Assembly (NCBI RefSeq): GCF_001192795.1
Contig: NZ_DF968181.1
Span: forward strand, 2,160,974-2,224,973
Length of the DNA: 64,000 bases
Origin: Flexilinea flocculi
GTDB lineage: Bacteria > Chloroflexota > Anaerolineae > Anaerolineales > Anaerolineaceae
Reading direction: 5' to 3'
The notes beneath the pieces were generated by a model. That model was not told the origin of the DNA, searched no databases, and was given only the letters and a program-made list of their open reading frames with translations. Of this stretch, positions 17,824-25,651 are shown in pieces. The translations under genes were made by a program, and so were the position numbers. Every line of letters starts with the position of its first letter. Position 1 is the first letter of the stretch.

Positions 17824-18696
17824 TCATGTATGCTTCTTCTCTGTGTGGATCACGCGAAGAATATTCTCATAGATTTGATTAAAAGAGGAATATGTAAATA
17901 GATATCCTTGAACTTTATTCATTAATCGAGTGGTTTCAGAAAAACCATATCCTTCCAAATTTCTTGCATTTACAAGGTTTTGCATCAGATGAAAACTGGT
18001 CTCAGCAGCCGTTAAGGAAGACCACTGAACAGATGAATCATATTGATATTGAGGGAATAGAATAACTTTAAGAGTATCTTTCCTGATCTGCGATTCACCG
18101 GAGTAATTTCCGGGAACAGCTATCAAATCGGAAAACTGACAGGAGATATGATACTTTTCTTCAATACGATCGACATCCAAAAATGGTTGAATGACAGGAA
18201 GTGATGCTTTTTTTAGATGAAGCGGACGATGAAACGATTGAACAACTTTTTTCCCGAACGGGAAAAAAACTAACTCGTCCGTTAAATACTTACACCCCAT
18301 CTGCTTGACTAACCAGCTTATCAAGGTTGTTTTCCCTGATCCGCATTTACCGGGAATTAAAATACAATTCTCCTGGTATTGAACTGCACCTGCATGAAAT
18401 AATAGGCCATTGTTGCACCGGTCTGCGAAATACCAGCATAACTGACTCAAGAATTTTTCAGCCAGATATCCGGAGTCGGTTCCTTTCCATATTAATTCAT
18501 CGTTCTGGAATAATGAAAAATTTCCGGAATTGTTCGCGCTTAGAAAAAAAGATACACTGGATTGCGTAGTTTCATTACCTCTATCTGCATCCGGGGGAAT
18601 GATAAAATCACAAATCCTGCGCGCAATAAGCCCATCGCATTCAATCACAGCACGGCTTCCTGCAAACACAACTTCTCTGGTGCAGAGGCTGCTCAT
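17824..18696 (-). CDS. HPr kinase-like protein of a PqqD/nucleotidyltransferase system
   Basis: This 290-residue protein is related to the catalytic domain of HPr kinase. HAGAV (101-105) and the P-loop PGKCGSGKTT (115-124) are followed by YLTDELVFF (137-145), which corresponds to the acidic stretch after the P-loop in HprK. It lacks the N-terminal regulatory domain of true HprK, and no HPr gene is nearby. Relatives act as peptide kinases in some lasso-peptide clusters and occur in so-called HPr-rel-A systems. Its start overlaps the PqqD-like gene's stop by 4 bp. The substrate is unknown; the Ser/Thr-rich Tat peptide downstream is a candidate. Confidence 0.8.
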   Translation of the reverse strand: MSSLCTREVVFAGSRAVIECDGLIARRICDFIIPPDADRGNETTQSSVSFFLSANNSGNFSLFQNDELIWKGTDSGYLAEKFLSQLCWYFADRCNNGLLFHAGAVQYQENCILIPGKCGSGKTTLISWLVKQMGCKYLTDELVFFPFGKKVVQSFHRPLHLKKASLPVIQPFLDVDRIEEKYHISCQFSDLIAVPGNYSGESQIRKDTLKVILFPQYQYDSSVQWSSLTAAETSFHLMQNLVNARNLEGYGFSETTRLMNKVQGYLFTYSSFNQIYENILRVIHTEKKHT

Positions 18697-18965
18697 ATGA
18701 ATTGGATCACATCCCGCTCAAGGAATCGTTGCATAGTCTCAATTACATCTGTTCGAATTTCAGATGCAGCCTCAGGATAGGTCTCAATCAACAAATCAAT
18801 CATGTCCTGTGTGGTTAATATTCCATTCATCAGGCTCCAAATTAAGGCAGCGGATTGATTCAGATACATGATTTCCAAATTTTCTGTATTGAACAGAACA
18901 AATTCCTTATCGATCTTTTCGATTATAAAGTTACTTCTGGCTTGTGGCTTTCCGCATAAATTCAT
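18693..18965 (-). CDS. PqqD-like peptide chaperone
   Basis: This 90-residue protein matches the PqqD/RRE fold: a short beta-rich N-terminus, then the hallmark LNQSAALIWSLMNG (about 56-69) and two helices ending in a hydrophobic strand. PqqD-type proteins bind leader peptides and present them to modifying enzymes. It is translationally coupled (ATGA) to the HPr-kinase-like gene and follows the nucleotidyltransferase gene by 58 bp. No PQQ biosynthesis genes or radical-SAM partner lie in the window, so it is not true PqqD. Confidence 0.85.
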   Translation of the reverse strand: MNLCGKPQARSNFIIEKIDKEFVLFNTENLEIMYLNQSAALIWSLMNGILTTQDMIDLLIETYPEAASEIRTDVIETMQRFLERDVIQFI

Positions 18966-19023
18966 CTGTCTTCCTTTTTTCCATTTTTTTGAGTTGGTTT
19001 CAATTCATATTGGAGATATTTAC

Positions 19024-20190
19024 TTAACCATGAGGAATTCGCAAAAAATGGCCAAAATTTTTTCTGATCCGCAACTGAATTCGTTCCCGTGATTCAGCAA
19101 ATAAATCGGTTATATGATTCTGCCAGTATGGATAAATAGAGGTTTGACCATTTTTTCCATAATGCAGATAAAGCCACCAATCCGAAGGGAATAATGTCCT
19201 CTTGAGTGTTTTTAAAAATCCTCTGCGCCGGAATTCTGAAATAGGAATCATCGGCCAACCGAATGATTCACTTCCAGCATGATGATAGCGACAGGATGTA
19301 TCAAATCCCAATTTTGAAATCAAATTTTCGGATAGGGGGACAAAACCATTTAATACAGATAATGAGTTAATGACAATCGAAAAATCTCTTCGAATTACAT
19401 CCCAGTTAATTTGTTCTTTAAATTTTTCTGCATAATTGAGAATATCGCTGATCCAAAGATAATTCAAAGGCTGGAAGCTGCGATGATCATAAAAAGCATG
19501 CCAGCAAAGATGGAAAAGCATTTCCTCATGGAAAAGATACGAAACCGGACATCGATCAAACAACATAAACTGCTGCGTCGGATACTGCAGATCATCCAAT
19601 GTCAACCACGGATGTGACGATGTATCCTGACATAAAAATTGATGAATTTCAACATTAACCGGGAAACCGTCTTGTTTAATTTGTAAAGTCGGCAGATGAG
19701 CACAGGAGTGATAAGAATTGGCATTGGTTACACAAGAAAAGCCCATTTCTTTCATGATAGCTGAAACCTTCGCGGTCATGGATTGAGAAATGAGCACATC
19801 TAAATCAGCCATTGGCCGATCAGATAGATTCGGATACAAGACATTCGCCAAAGCAGCACCTTTCAAAGCGATGGACTGAATTGAATTCTCCTGAAAAGCC
19901 ATAGTAATCTTTTCCAGGACGCGCATTTTTGCCTCATTTGAAAGATAATGCCGTTTGACGATTATTTGACACATCAATTCCGCTTCCGCAGGTAAGGAAA
20001 TATCAAATTCTTTTATTTTTCCATACAATAAAGAGGTAAAACCAAACTTTTCAGCATAGCAAATAATCTCCATCCAATCATGGATAGTATCTGTTAGATA
20101 TCGGATTTCATTGTTTTGTGTTTTACAGACAGGAATACAACAACCAAATAACTTCACCATCGCTTCATAATTCATAAATTCAATGTCCAA
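19024..20190 (-). CDS. Nucleotidyltransferase family protein (NTP_transf_5 type)
   Basis: This 388-residue protein has the motif set of PF14907 nucleotidyltransferases: ALKGAALA (108-115), a following Arg (RPMADLDVLI, 125-134) and the catalytic-type DLD. The rest has helices rich in His and Trp, with no other recognised domain. Members recur next to PqqD-like and HPr-kinase-like genes and in lasso-peptide loci, but their chemistry is not settled. It is the first gene of the four-gene set. The start is uncertain between TTG 20190, ATG 20175 and ATG 20160, and none has a good ribosome site. Confidence 0.82.
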   Translation of the reverse strand: MDIEFMNYEAMVKLFGCCIPVCKTQNNEIRYLTDTIHDWMEIICYAEKFGFTSLLYGKIKEFDISLPAEAELMCQIIVKRHYLSNEAKMRVLEKITMAFQENSIQSIALKGAALANVLYPNLSDRPMADLDVLISQSMTAKVSAIMKEMGFSCVTNANSYHSCAHLPTLQIKQDGFPVNVEIHQFLCQDTSSHPWLTLDDLQYPTQQFMLFDRCPVSYLFHEEMLFHLCWHAFYDHRSFQPLNYLWISDILNYAEKFKEQINWDVIRRDFSIVINSLSVLNGFVPLSENLISKLGFDTSCRYHHAGSESFGWPMIPISEFRRRGFLKTLKRTLFPSDWWLYLHYGKNGQTSIYPYWQNHITDLFAESRERIQLRIRKNFGHFLRIPHG

Positions 20191-20589
20191 TCGATGAGTA
20201 AATGGTTTTCAGAAAAAAAAGCTTGATGTCTTAATAAAAATCAATTCTAAATATTGACTTGTATTCCGATTCTATCAAGAAAACTTGTTCTTGTGTTGTT
20301 ATTCGCCAAGCACAAAATCGTTCCACAACGAATAATGTTTTCTTTATAATCGAATAGCTGATCTTTTTTATCAGAGTAATCTTTCAGAACATAGCACCGT
20401 TGAATCTTTACGAAGGATAAATTATCAAAATCGCAACCATCGGCTAAACAGTTCCCTTCTATGCTTTCTTCTGTTGCTATCCTATGACACGATTGTCAGT
20501 CTGTACTCATTTTCACATTGGATGTACTTCTTTATAAGCAAAACTTCATTTCGTCACTTGCAGAACACATGTTTTTTCAAAATTTAAAT

Positions 20590-20700
20590 GATTGCTTCCT
20601 CAGGCTAATGCATTCCTCACAATGACAGATTATCTTATGAGTTACATTGTTATGAATCTTGTCATTTTTAATTACCATTAAGGGCAAAAGCATCCGCTAT
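20590..20700. repeat. Second repeat family, copy A (GATTGCTTC...CAATGACAG)
   Basis: GATTGCTTCCTCAGGCTAAT and the following CACAATGACAGATTATCTTATGAG align closely with the copy at 29.89 kb over about 50 bp, and a weaker inverted half follows. This type of GATTGCTTC/CAATGACA dispersed repeat is common in many bacterial genomes. The rest of 20191-20713 shows nothing I can name. Confidence 0.65.
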
Positions 20701-20713
20701 CCCTTGAGAACAT

Positions 20714-20744
20714 AAAAAAAACACGCTTAGAAAGCGTGTTTTTT
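20714..20744 (-). terminator. Terminator of the phosphodiesterase/small membrane protein operon
   Basis: AAAAAACACGCTT (20716-20728) and AAGCGTGTTTTTT (20732-20744) form a 13-bp stem with a 3-nt loop and a T-run on either strand. It begins 17 bp past the stop of the 47-residue gene on the minus strand. Confidence 0.88.
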
Positions 20745-20760
20745 CGCTTTCAATTGCCGT

Positions 20761-20904
20761 TTATCGGCGAGCATTTACACAGACAAGGAAAAAACCAACT
20801 ACGAGCAGCCAATAGTTATACTCAGATGCAAATCGAATATACGTAAAATGACTGATAATACCTAAAACACCCAGGAAAAATCCAAAAATCCATCCCGCAC
20901 TCAT
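20761..20904 (-). CDS. 47-residue membrane protein
   Basis: This short gene starts at ATG 20904 with GAGGAGA six bases ahead and ends with TAA at 20761. Its product begins MSAGWIFGFFLGVLGIISHF and has two hydrophobic segments (about 5-20 and 31-44) separated by a polar turn (TYIRFASEYN), ending in ARR. The start lies 2 bp from the stop of the phosphodiesterase gene and a strong terminator follows, so it is a real cistron of that operon. I do not recognise a family. Confidence 0.75.
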   Translation of the reverse strand: MSAGWIFGFFLGVLGIISHFTYIRFASEYNYWLLVVGFFLVCVNARR

Positions 20905-20905
20905 T

Positions 20906-21568
20906 TTATCTCTCCTCAGAACAAAAAATTTTCCTGTCTAATTCCTTATTGCAATAACTATGCCATTCTGTTGTTTTATAAAATATCTCTATGCTTATCC
21001 GCTGCGGTTCAAACCACCGAATTACAGCAAAGGAGGGTTCCGGGAAATGCTTATCAGGATTTTCAATAAACAGAGATCCCGGATTCAATAATACGCGTTG
21101 ATCGTCATTCCAAAGAAACGGGAAATGAGTATGTCCATGAATAAGAATTTGCGCATCTTTTGCTTCCTCAGGTATCTGATCCAAAAGATACAACGGGTTA
21201 ATGGTTCTAAAAATACTGATTATTTTTAACCGCAAATAATGCCAGAAATCACCTTGCCCATGAAAAAGCGAGATTTTTACCCCTTGAAATGTAAAGTTAC
21301 AGATAGCCGGATAATGATTCCAATACAGGACATCCCGATTGCCTCTTACAGCAAAGACAGGAGCGATTAAGTTCAATTCTTGAATTACATTCGGTTTTTC
21401 GATATCCCCGGTATGAAAAATGATCGATGGAGTTAAGTCCCGGATCCGGTCGATTGTGTCATCAGGGATCCTGTCCATGTCCGAAGGAATATGCGTATCT
21501 CCCAATACAACAACGGTCATCGGACATTTGCAGGTCGTATTTAAATCCACATTCAGAATTGATCTCAT
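20906..21568 (-). CDS. YfcE/MJ0936-type metallophosphoesterase
   Basis: Calcineurin-like phosphoesterase of 220 residues. The motifs are in order: LGDTHIPSD, HTGDIE, VRGNRD, LFHGQGD (in place of the usual GH), and IHGHTHFP, all typical metal ligands of the YfcE family. Such enzymes hydrolyse phosphodiesters in vitro; the physiological substrate is generally unknown. The ATG at 21568 adds a 16-residue extension before the usual family start (MTVVVLGDTH, ATG 21520); neither has a clear ribosome site. A TATAAT (21577-21582, minus strand) lies so close to 21568 that the message would be nearly leaderless. Confidence 0.88.
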   Translation of the reverse strand: MRSILNVDLNTTCKCPMTVVVLGDTHIPSDMDRIPDDTIDRIRDLTPSIIFHTGDIEKPNVIQELNLIAPVFAVRGNRDVLYWNHYPAICNFTFQGVKISLFHGQGDFWHYLRLKIISIFRTINPLYLLDQIPEEAKDAQILIHGHTHFPFLWNDDQRVLLNPGSLFIENPDKHFPEPSFAVIRWFEPQRISIEIFYKTTEWHSYCNKELDRKIFCSEER

Positions 21569-21595
21569 CGTTTGTAATTATAATTGATGGAAAAC

Positions 21596-21720
21596 ACCAA
21601 TTCGAAATATGGATTGACATTTCGAATAAATAAAAAAAAACGGTTGTTCTTATGGTTTTACGCTTCGGATAAAAACCATAAGAACGATAAAGAATTCTCT
21701 TCATAATTCGAATTACAGAT
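21596..21720. repeat. Interspersed palindromic element, copy 6
   Basis: The left end is ACCAATTCGAAATATGG and the right end TTCGAATTACAGA. The core is a 14-bp stem GTTCTTATGGTTTT with AAAACCATAAGAAC (21646-21659 with 21672-21685). Both the stem and the flank GATTGAC-TTTCGAATAA match the copy at 437-560, making these the closest pair in the window. It separates divergent genes. Confidence 0.8.
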
Positions 21721-21801
21721 GAGAATTTCGGAATAAAAGAAAAATATCAAACAAATTTTCTCGTTCCGTTCGAACAATACGGAGATCGATCATCGAAATC
21801 A

Positions 21802-22527
21802 ATGAATCAAAAAATAAAATTCCGCCATGGGACGTTGTCAGATTGTCATACTGCAACAGATTTTGTTGTCGTCATCGATGTGTTAAGGGCATTTACGACA
21901 GCAGCCTATGCCTTCCAGTCAGGAGCGAAGGATATGTTCTGTGTCTCTGAAGTTGAAGAAGCTTTTCACCTGCATACACAGATGAAAAATTCATATTTAT
22001 TGGGAGAAATAAATGGCTATCGAATTCCAGGATTTCATTACAATAATTCTCCGGCAGCGATCAGCAGTGTGGATTTAACCGGCAAAACCATCATTATGCG
22101 CACGACAGCCGGAACACAGGGATTAATTCGATCCGTTCATGCAGAAACGATACTTGCCTGCAGCTTTGTCAACGCATCAGCAACTGCAGCATACATTCAA
22201 ACACATCAGCCGGATGAAGTTTTTTTTGTCGAAACCGGAGTCACAGCTGATGGCAGAGGGGATGAAGATATTGCATGTGCAGAATATGTCGAAGGAATCA
22301 TAACCAACCAGAGGATTCCCGAAGAAACGCTGAAGGAACGGGTGATCAATTCAAAGAATGGTATGCGGTTTCAGAATCCGTCTTCAAAGGATCTGCCGAA
22401 AGAGGATCTCGATTTTGTTTGTTCGTTTGACCTGTTTCATTTTGCCATGACAGCAGAAAGAATAAACAGCCGTCTCATTCGGCTACATGCAATTGATATT
22501 GATGACGGATCACAGTGCACAATCTGA
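21802..22527 (+). CDS. comB: 2-phosphosulfolactate phosphatase family protein (ComB)
   Basis: This 241-residue protein matches the ComB family (PF04029): FVVVIDVLRAFTTAAYA, LLGEINGYRIPGFHYNNSP, RTTAGTQGL and ETGVTADGRGDEDIACAEY are all conserved blocks with Mg-binding acidic residues. In methanogens ComB makes sulfolactate for coenzyme M. Many bacteria have a homologue without that pathway, and no other coenzyme M gene is present here, so the physiological reaction is uncertain. The start ATG lacks a strong ribosome site. Confidence 0.9.
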   Translation: MNQKIKFRHGTLSDCHTATDFVVVIDVLRAFTTAAYAFQSGAKDMFCVSEVEEAFHLHTQMKNSYLLGEINGYRIPGFHYNNSPAAISSVDLTGKTIIMRTTAGTQGLIRSVHAETILACSFVNASATAAYIQTHQPDEVFFVETGVTADGRGDEDIACAEYVEGIITNQRIPEETLKERVINSKNGMRFQNPSSKDLPKEDLDFVCSFDLFHFAMTAERINSRLIRLHAIDIDDGSQCTI

Positions 22528-22607
22528 CCCAGAGACTTGAAATATGAGAAGAACGAAAAGACCAATAAAATCAAAGAATACAAACATAGAATTGAGAAGG
22601 ATTGATT

Positions 22608-23648
22608 ATGATTCTATTATCGGACTCTGATAATATCGTTTTAATTCCTGTAAAAATACCTGGAGAAAATTTTCATTCATTGGAACCGGAATTTACAATC
22701 GTTGAACCGATAAATGATTACGCTGCCTTTTCCAATGACGAATTGGCTGAAATCCTTCCGCATACTAAAGCGATCGTAGCATTGACCGGTATCAATTCGG
22801 ACATGATTGCAAAGGCTTTGTCTCTGAAAGTCATCGTCGTTAACGGAGCCGGATTCGATCATATTGATATTGCCGCAGCCACTGCTCGAAAAATTCCTGT
22901 TGTCAACGTACCTGACACAACAGCGATGACAACAGCCGAGCTGACACTTGCGTTAATGCTGGATGTCATGCGGAAAGTTACAGAAAACGATCGGCAATTG
23001 CGCAATCCGGTCAACAACGAGGAGGAAATCTTCCAACCCGGGAAAAATCTTTCCAGGAATTTATGCGGCAAAACGCTCGGCATTGTCGGATTAGGCCATA
23101 TCGGGTCGGCATTAGCTGAGATTTGCAGTCCATTAAAAATGAATATGATCTATACCAGCCGGCACCGAAAACCGCTTGCCATCGAAAAAGCCATCCGTTT
23201 TGTTTCGTTCGATGAATTAGTGGAGACTTCTGACATCATTTCAATCCATTGTCCATTCAACAAAGATTCCGAAAATCTCTTTTCTGCAGATGTATTTCAA
23301 AAAATGAAAAACGGAGCTGTTCTGATCAATACAGCAAGAGGCAAGATTGTTGATTATGAAGCCCTGATCCATTATTTAGAAAATGGGAAACTCTATGGAG
23401 CAGGGTTGGATGTGTTTCCCGATGAACCACATATCCCGACAAGATTAAAACAGATAGACAATGTCGTTCTGACTCCCCATATCAGTGCAAATACCAGCGA
23501 GGCGCGGCAAGCAATTGCTGATGCAGTTTGTGATGTGATTCGAAAAATTTGTAGGCTAGGAGCAGGAGAATACCCTTATGCATTCCCCGGTTTGATTAAT
23601 CCCGGGATTCTGCAAAAATTTGAGAGGGGCTCAATCCATGAAAATTAA
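22608..23648 (+). CDS. D-isomer-specific 2-hydroxyacid dehydrogenase
   Basis: NAD-dependent dehydrogenase of the phosphoglycerate/hydroxypyruvate reductase type, 346 residues. The Rossmann motif LGIVGLGHIGSALA, the catalytic Arg in INTARGKIVD, Glu in FPDEP and His in LTPHISANT are all present. The C-terminus lacks the ACT domain of SerA, so it may not be the serine-pathway enzyme. I start at ATG 22608 with GAGAAGG seven bases ahead; a TTG six bases earlier is too close to that site. It overlaps the following exported-protein gene by 11 bp. Confidence 0.9.
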   Translation: MILLSDSDNIVLIPVKIPGENFHSLEPEFTIVEPINDYAAFSNDELAEILPHTKAIVALTGINSDMIAKALSLKVIVVNGAGFDHIDIAAATARKIPVVNVPDTTAMTTAELTLALMLDVMRKVTENDRQLRNPVNNEEEIFQPGKNLSRNLCGKTLGIVGLGHIGSALAEICSPLKMNMIYTSRHRKPLAIEKAIRFVSFDELVETSDIISIHCPFNKDSENLFSADVFQKMKNGAVLINTARGKIVDYEALIHYLENGKLYGAGLDVFPDEPHIPTRLKQIDNVVLTPHISANTSEARQAIADAVCDVIRKICRLGAGEYPYAFPGLINPGILQKFERGSIHEN

Positions 23649-25641
23649 AGCTTTTTTTTCAGGATGCTTTTTCCTCCTGATACTCAGTTTGTCCCTTTTC
23701 ATTCGATCTGTCGATGCATTGGATGCGGATGATGTGACGTTGATCGGGAAAAACGAGGCACTTTTTTCTCTCAAGGAAAACAAAACCGCGGAAATTCTGA
23801 CATCAGCCGATGAAAAAGCGGTCATCGAGATTAATGATGGAATCGTCAATGAAGGCAGCATTCTGATACGCTTCATTGTTTGGGGACTCCCGCAAAGTTG
23901 GGAGTCAAAGATTTCTGATCAGAATCGTTTGAATGGCAGTTATCTGCCAATAGCTGAGTTAGGGATCCCTTCCGGTGAATGGCTTACTCCTGGATCCGGT
24001 TCTCATTTCAGTTTCATTAATCAGGGCGATACATTGATTATCGCCGGATTACTGGAATTCCTCACAAACGAAACACCGGAAATTGTGTCGTTCGATTTTA
24101 ACCAAATTCCTTTTGATGAGCAGCCATTGAAAGAAGGAGCTGTCATTGTATTAGACTTCGAAGCTGGTGATTCCCGACAGCGTATCGAAAAAAAAAGTGT
24201 CATCGATGAAAAATCTGGCGTTTTCTTTTCGCTCTTAAACACTGCACAGACTCCTGAGATTTCGATGATCCAGCCTGCATTAAGCGTATCAAGGACTGAT
24301 GAACAAATATCGCGAGTTGGATGGGTTTCACTATCCCAAAGCGATGGAAAAAAATACGTCCTAAAGAGAGATTATGCGTACGGTTTCAATATTGCGGATG
24401 ATGATCGTTTCATGGTCAATAATTCGTATATATTCCAGCCTATTCATGATGCTGAGCCTCGAACCATTTCTTTAGATTTTGTTTACGTTAAAAGAAAGTC
24501 CGCAGGAGAAGTAAAACTTTCGCTGGAAGCAATATCTGAAGAACAACCTATTAAAGCGTTAGATATTCCGCTTTCTTTGGATGAGTTTTCGGCAAGAATA
24601 AGCGGGTATTCCATTTATCAGGACATCGCTGAAGATCATCATACGATTCCAACGCTGAGATTATTCATGGATTCAGAAGGACCTGTTTCTTCCATAAATT
24701 TCTCGACTGGTGATTCTGATAGCGAGCTTATGCCTGCAGTCTGCGGATTCTTGCCGGAATCAGAGCAATTCGCATGTGATGTTCCCTTGTTATCAATGGA
24801 TCAAACTGAACTGACGCTGAATTACGATTCATTTGAATATCGGATCGATGGGAACTGGTCATTTCAATGGAATCCCATTCCAATACCTGCAAGGGATCAA
24901 ACCAGTGAGCAAACCGTATTACCCTATAAAATGGATTCCATGAATTTTTACGACGGATCGGATCCTGAGGTTGAAAAAACAGTAAAAAAAATACAGGAGT
25001 TTTCTGCAGCTCTCAGCTCAAAAAGCGGTTGGATTTTTCAACGATATGAAACAAAGATGAGTATCGCCGGAGGGGACTATCCGGATTTAATCGATCACTC
25101 ACAAAAAAACACTCAAATGAACCACATCATCGAAGAATCCTGGGATCAAATCCAACCGGATGGCACCGTACTCAGCAATATATCGCTTGTAAGGAATCTT
25201 TCCGGTCAGATCATCAGCGGAACTTGGAATTTAGCAGACCGCCAGATCGTTCTGCCGCAAGGACTTCTCATTCAAAATCAGGGATATAATACAGGTTATG
25301 TTTATCCGTTCGTATATGGCAGTGATTTTTATACGCTTTTCAGGACAAATGCCAAAATAGTGGAACAAAAAGAATGCGAATATGAAAACCGTTCAGCATG
25401 GTGCTATCGGTTTTTCCATACCTTAGGTTCTGCAAAGGATATCGGAAATTTACCTGAAAATTCATATTTATTTTGGATTGAACAGAAGACAGGGAAAATC
25501 CTGCAAAAACAAATCGACTGCCAACTGAACGGGATCGATCAGCCTTCTGAAACTTGTGTTGTTCGAAAAACTTTAGAAATTCGTCATTCTGATGATCTGG
25601 ATTCGGAAATCAGAAATTTGATTGAATCATTTATTTATTAA
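23638..25641 (+). CDS. Exported protein of unknown function
   Basis: This 667-residue protein has an N-terminal signal peptide (MKIKAFFSGC, hydrophobic through residue 24, cleavage near VDA). The mature part is acidic, rich in short beta-like stretches, and has no motif I recognise, no lipobox and no later membrane helix. It is read with the 2-hydroxyacid dehydrogenase upstream (11-bp overlap) and the GH1 gene downstream (close coupling). GAGAGGGG lies eight bases before the chosen ATG. A surface role linked to carbohydrates is only suggested by context. Confidence 0.7.
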   Translation: MKIKAFFSGCFFLLILSLSLFIRSVDALDADDVTLIGKNEALFSLKENKTAEILTSADEKAVIEINDGIVNEGSILIRFIVWGLPQSWESKISDQNRLNGSYLPIAELGIPSGEWLTPGSGSHFSFINQGDTLIIAGLLEFLTNETPEIVSFDFNQIPFDEQPLKEGAVIVLDFEAGDSRQRIEKKSVIDEKSGVFFSLLNTAQTPEISMIQPALSVSRTDEQISRVGWVSLSQSDGKKYVLKRDYAYGFNIADDDRFMVNNSYIFQPIHDAEPRTISLDFVYVKRKSAGEVKLSLEAISEEQPIKALDIPLSLDEFSARISGYSIYQDIAEDHHTIPTLRLFMDSEGPVSSINFSTGDSDSELMPAVCGFLPESEQFACDVPLLSMDQTELTLNYDSFEYRIDGNWSFQWNPIPIPARDQTSEQTVLPYKMDSMNFYDGSDPEVEKTVKKIQEFSAALSSKSGWIFQRYETKMSIAGGDYPDLIDHSQKNTQMNHIIEESWDQIQPDGTVLSNISLVRNLSGQIISGTWNLADRQIVLPQGLLIQNQGYNTGYVYPFVYGSDFYTLFRTNAKIVEQKECEYENRSAWCYRFFHTLGSAKDIGNLPENSYLFWIEQKTGKILQKQIDCQLNGIDQPSETCVVRKTLEIRHSDDLDSEIRNLIESFIY

Positions 25642-25651
25642 GGAGTCGGCC

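Noticed and set aside
17824-20190. Lasso-peptide gene cluster
   Set aside because: No asparagine-synthetase-like cyclase, transglutaminase-like protease or precursor with a lasso-type leader is present; only the kinase, PqqD-like and nucleotidyltransferase parts occur.
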